DNA of 64,000 bases from JAHZMA01 sp965205905 (GTDB lineage: Bacteria; Pseudomonadota; Alphaproteobacteria; JABAAW01; JAHZMA01): the NCBI GenBank assembly GCA_965205905.1, contig CBDBHZ010000012.1:515726-579725 (forward strand). Reading direction: 5' to 3'. Shown one piece after another: positions 62,347-64,000 of this stretch. Position numbers and translations under genes: made by a program. The notes beneath the pieces are model-generated. The model had not been told where the DNA came from. It ran no database searches and saw only the letters and a list, made by a program, of their open reading frames with translations. Each line of letters begins with the position of its first letter. Within the stretch, counting starts at the first letter, position 1.

Positions 62347-62748
62347 ATGTTTGACGATATTGCGATATTATCTGGTGCCTCCAACCGCATGAATTACCTA
62401 ACGGTGCGCCAGCAAGTGCTGACCGAAAATCTCGCCAATGTGGATACGCCCGATTATAAAGCGCGCGATTTAGACCAAGAGAGATTTAACCGCATCTTAA
62501 AAAGCGGCATCAGCCCACGCCTTGATTTATCGCGCAGCAGTGGGCAACATATTCAGGCACAATATAGCTCGGCAGCATTATTTCCGCTTAAAGATGATGA
62601 GTTTTACGAAGCAACAATTTCGGGCAACACAGTCAATAGTGAAGAAACGCTGATGAAGCTTAATCAAAATGCCGCTGATTACACAATGGCAACAACAATG
62701 TATAGCAAACTGCATAGCTTTATCGGCATTGCAGTTAGCGGACGCTAG
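62347..62748 (+). CDS. flgB: Flagellar proximal rod protein FlgB
   Basis: 133 residues. N-terminal rod motif VRQQVLTENLANVDTPDYKARD, the SEETLMKLNQNAADYTMATTMYSKLHSFI C-terminal helix with the usual NxVxxExxMM-like element (NTVNSEETLMKL). First gene of flgB-flgC-fliE. Confidence 0.95.
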   Translation: MFDDIAILSGASNRMNYLTVRQQVLTENLANVDTPDYKARDLDQERFNRILKSGISPRLDLSRSSGQHIQAQYSSAALFPLKDDEFYEATISGNTVNSEETLMKLNQNAADYTMATTMYSKLHSFIGIAVSGR

Positions 62749-62778
62749 ATTTAGGTATAACCATAAAGGAGAGATGTT

Positions 62779-63193
62779 ATGGACCCACTTTACGCAACAT
62801 TAGATATTTTAGGATCAGGAATGCGCGCGCAATCTGAGCGCTTAAAAGTTATATCGCAAAACCTTGCCAATAAAGATACCGCGGCAACATCACCTGATGT
62901 TGACCCTTATCGCCGCCAGTTGGTGCATTTTGAAAATTATTTTGACCGCGATGCTCAAGCCAATAAAGTGCGGGGGGGTAAGCCATATCAGCGAAGACCA
63001 AAAGGATTTTACATTGCGCTTCGAGCCCAATCATCCGGGCGCAGATGGCAGAGGCTATGTGAAATATGCCAATGTAACGGGGCTGATTGAAATTGCTGAT
63101 ATGCAACAAGCAAGCCGTTCTTATCAGGCACAGTTAAATTCATTCCGTTTAACAAGGCAATTACAAGAAAAAACTATCAATATGCTACGCTAA
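62779..63193 (+). pseudogene. flgC: Flagellar rod protein FlgC, frameshifted in a G-run
   Basis: The N-terminal part (GSGMRAQSERLKVISQNLANKDTAA) is in the first frame. After KVR a seven-G run (~62971-62977) shifts the frame; with one G fewer the protein continues GVSHISEDQKDF, the FlgC motif PNHPGADGRGYVKYANV and the C-terminal SRSYQAQLNSFRLTRQL to 63193. A classic homopolymer indel. Confidence 0.9.
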
Positions 63194-63284
63194 TTTAGAG
63201 TTGGAATCAGTTTTTTGAAATAACCACTTGATTCATAGCTATAATATAGGCTAAACATAATTCATCATTATTACAAGGAGAGAC

Positions 63285-63629
63285 ATGATGGAACTATCAC
63301 CGCAAAACGCATTACTGCAAAACGCCCTTACCAGTCAGTTGGGGTCAATCGGCAATAACCCCGTTTTAGAACAAGCCGTCGGGCAGAGTTTTAACACACA
63401 AAGCAATAACCCCAGTAGCTTTAAGGCTGTGCTCAGCAATGCTATCAATAGCGCCACCGAATCGCAGCGAACAGCCGAAGAATTAAGCCGCAAAGCATTG
63501 GTAGGCGAGGCGAGCCTTACCGAATTAGTGCCAGCGGTGCTAAATGCTGAAAGCACTCTGCGCACTGTTACTGCCGTGCGTGACCGTGTGGTGGAATCTT
63601 ACCGCGAGATTTTACGAACACCTATTTGA
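63285..63629 (+). CDS. fliE: Flagellar hook-basal body protein FliE
   Basis: 114 residues; AAGGAGAG lies just before the ATG-ATG start. The C-terminal half has the FliE pattern (SFKAVLSNAINSATESQRTAEEL, LVPAVLNAESTLRTVTAVRDRVVESYREILRTPI). FliE joins the MS-ring/export gate to the rod. Last gene before a strong terminator. Confidence 0.93.
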   Translation: MMELSPQNALLQNALTSQLGSIGNNPVLEQAVGQSFNTQSNNPSSFKAVLSNAINSATESQRTAEELSRKALVGEASLTELVPAVLNAESTLRTVTAVRDRVVESYREILRTPI

Positions 63630-63731
63630 TTGGCTTTTCGCAAGCATTATTTGGGTGGCAATAAATTAATTGGCACCCTTTTTTGCCAAATTTATATATT
63701 ATCAATCATAGCAAGAAAATATTTGCTATTG

Positions 63732-63771
63732 TAACCACAATATACTATAATATTGTGGTTAGTTTTTTTTT
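63732..63771 (+). terminator. Rho-independent terminator after fliE
   Basis: Perfect 12-bp stem TAACCACAATAT / ATATTGTGGTTA (63732-63743 and 63750-63761) with a 6-nt loop, followed by G and nine T. Separates flgB-flgC-fliE from the next gene. Confidence 0.93.
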
Positions 63772-63882
63772 GCTTCGGATTGGCATATATTTCGCTATGA
63801 TGGAAGCATGATGAAACAAAGTATTATTGAATCAGTTGCAACTTGTTGTTTAGGCTGATCGTTTAGGTAGGTTAAGTTTTTA

Positions 63883-64000
63883 ATGAATATTAATATTAGT
63901 CACTGGAAATACGTTTTTTGCGTGCCTTTAATATTGGCATTTGTTGCAATTGTTAGCACTTTTTCTAGCGTATTGGAGGATTACTCAATCTCCACTGCAA
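63883..64000 (+). CDS. 5' end of an unidentified membrane or exported protein (runs off the window)
   Basis: ATG 63883 opens a frame that stays open for 39 codons to the edge. The start has a hydrophobic stretch (VFCVPLILAFVAIVSTF) consistent with a signal anchor. No family can be named from so short a piece, and the SD is poor (AGGTTAAG). Its position after a terminator means it is a separate transcription unit. Confidence 0.45.
   Translation, partial: MNINISHWKYVFCVPLILAFVAIVSTFSSVLEDYSISTA

Noticed and set aside
63672..63687. TGGCACCCTTTTTTGC as a third sigma-54 promoter
   Set aside because: The GG and GC are 11 bp apart instead of 10, it is part of a TTGGCA/TGCCAA hairpin, and it lies upstream of a terminator rather than a gene start.
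63808..63858. 16-residue open frame ending ...ATCCLG before the last partial gene
   Set aside because: No ribosome-binding site, no codon run typical of an attenuator leader, and no way to support it from one sequence.

Overview
The window comes from an AT-rich alphaproteobacterium. The evidence is the flagellar gene order (flgF-flgG-flgA-flgH facing fliL-fliM-DUF6468-motE, and flgB-flgC-fliE facing an FlhB C-terminal-like gene, fliO and fliP), two sigma-54-type flagellar promoters, a hisB-H-A-F-E operon followed by a HIT-protein gene, and a tsaE-addB-addA-trxA cluster. I cannot name the genus; no rRNA or tRNA gene was seen.

Layout. 1-3.2 kb: end of a coiled-coil protein, cobA, a DUF3108 gene and gluQ, all on the plus strand. 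3.1-29.5 kb: one giant minus-strand gene of about 8,780 codons for a putative outer-membrane lipoprotein built of about 75 beta-sandwich-like repeats; a single frameshift near 11.23 kb splits it into a 6,098-codon and an about 2,697-codon open frame. 30-31.3 kb: threonine dehydratase. 31.4-33.5 kb: an accessory islet with an M15 peptidase/3-TM holin lysis pair and a probable Panacea (DUF4065) antitoxin with a membrane toxin. 33.5-37 kb: hinT and the his operon. 37-43.7 kb: flagellar genes. 43.8-44.7 kb: a heavily frameshifted accessory gene. 44.7-48 kb: rsmB, gmk and ychF, each broken by single-base indels. 48-53.2 kb: a defence-type island with a DNA methyltransferase fused to a GIY-YIG-like domain and a three-gene ABC-three-component (ABC-3C) operon (HNH protein, small middle component, DUF2326-type ATPase). 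The ABC-3C operon lies between inverted repeats that carry nested palindromes. 53.2-60.4 kb: trxA, addA, frameshifted addB, tsaE. 60.5-63.6 kb: fliP, fliO, flhB-like gene and the divergent flgB-flgC-fliE operon, closed by a strong terminator.

Frameshifts. At least eleven genes, including normally essential ones such as gmk, are interrupted by single-base indels, most of them one extra base. Conserved protein motifs continue in the next frame each time. They cluster at 42.4-47.8 kb and 57.3-60 kb, while addA, the his genes and 26 kb of giant gene are almost free of them. Residual assembly error is the simplest reading, but it has not been proved.

Most interesting items: the giant repeat lipoprotein with a recurring Trp-Pro motif, the inverted-repeat-bracketed ABC-3C cassette, and the Panacea/membrane-toxin pair.
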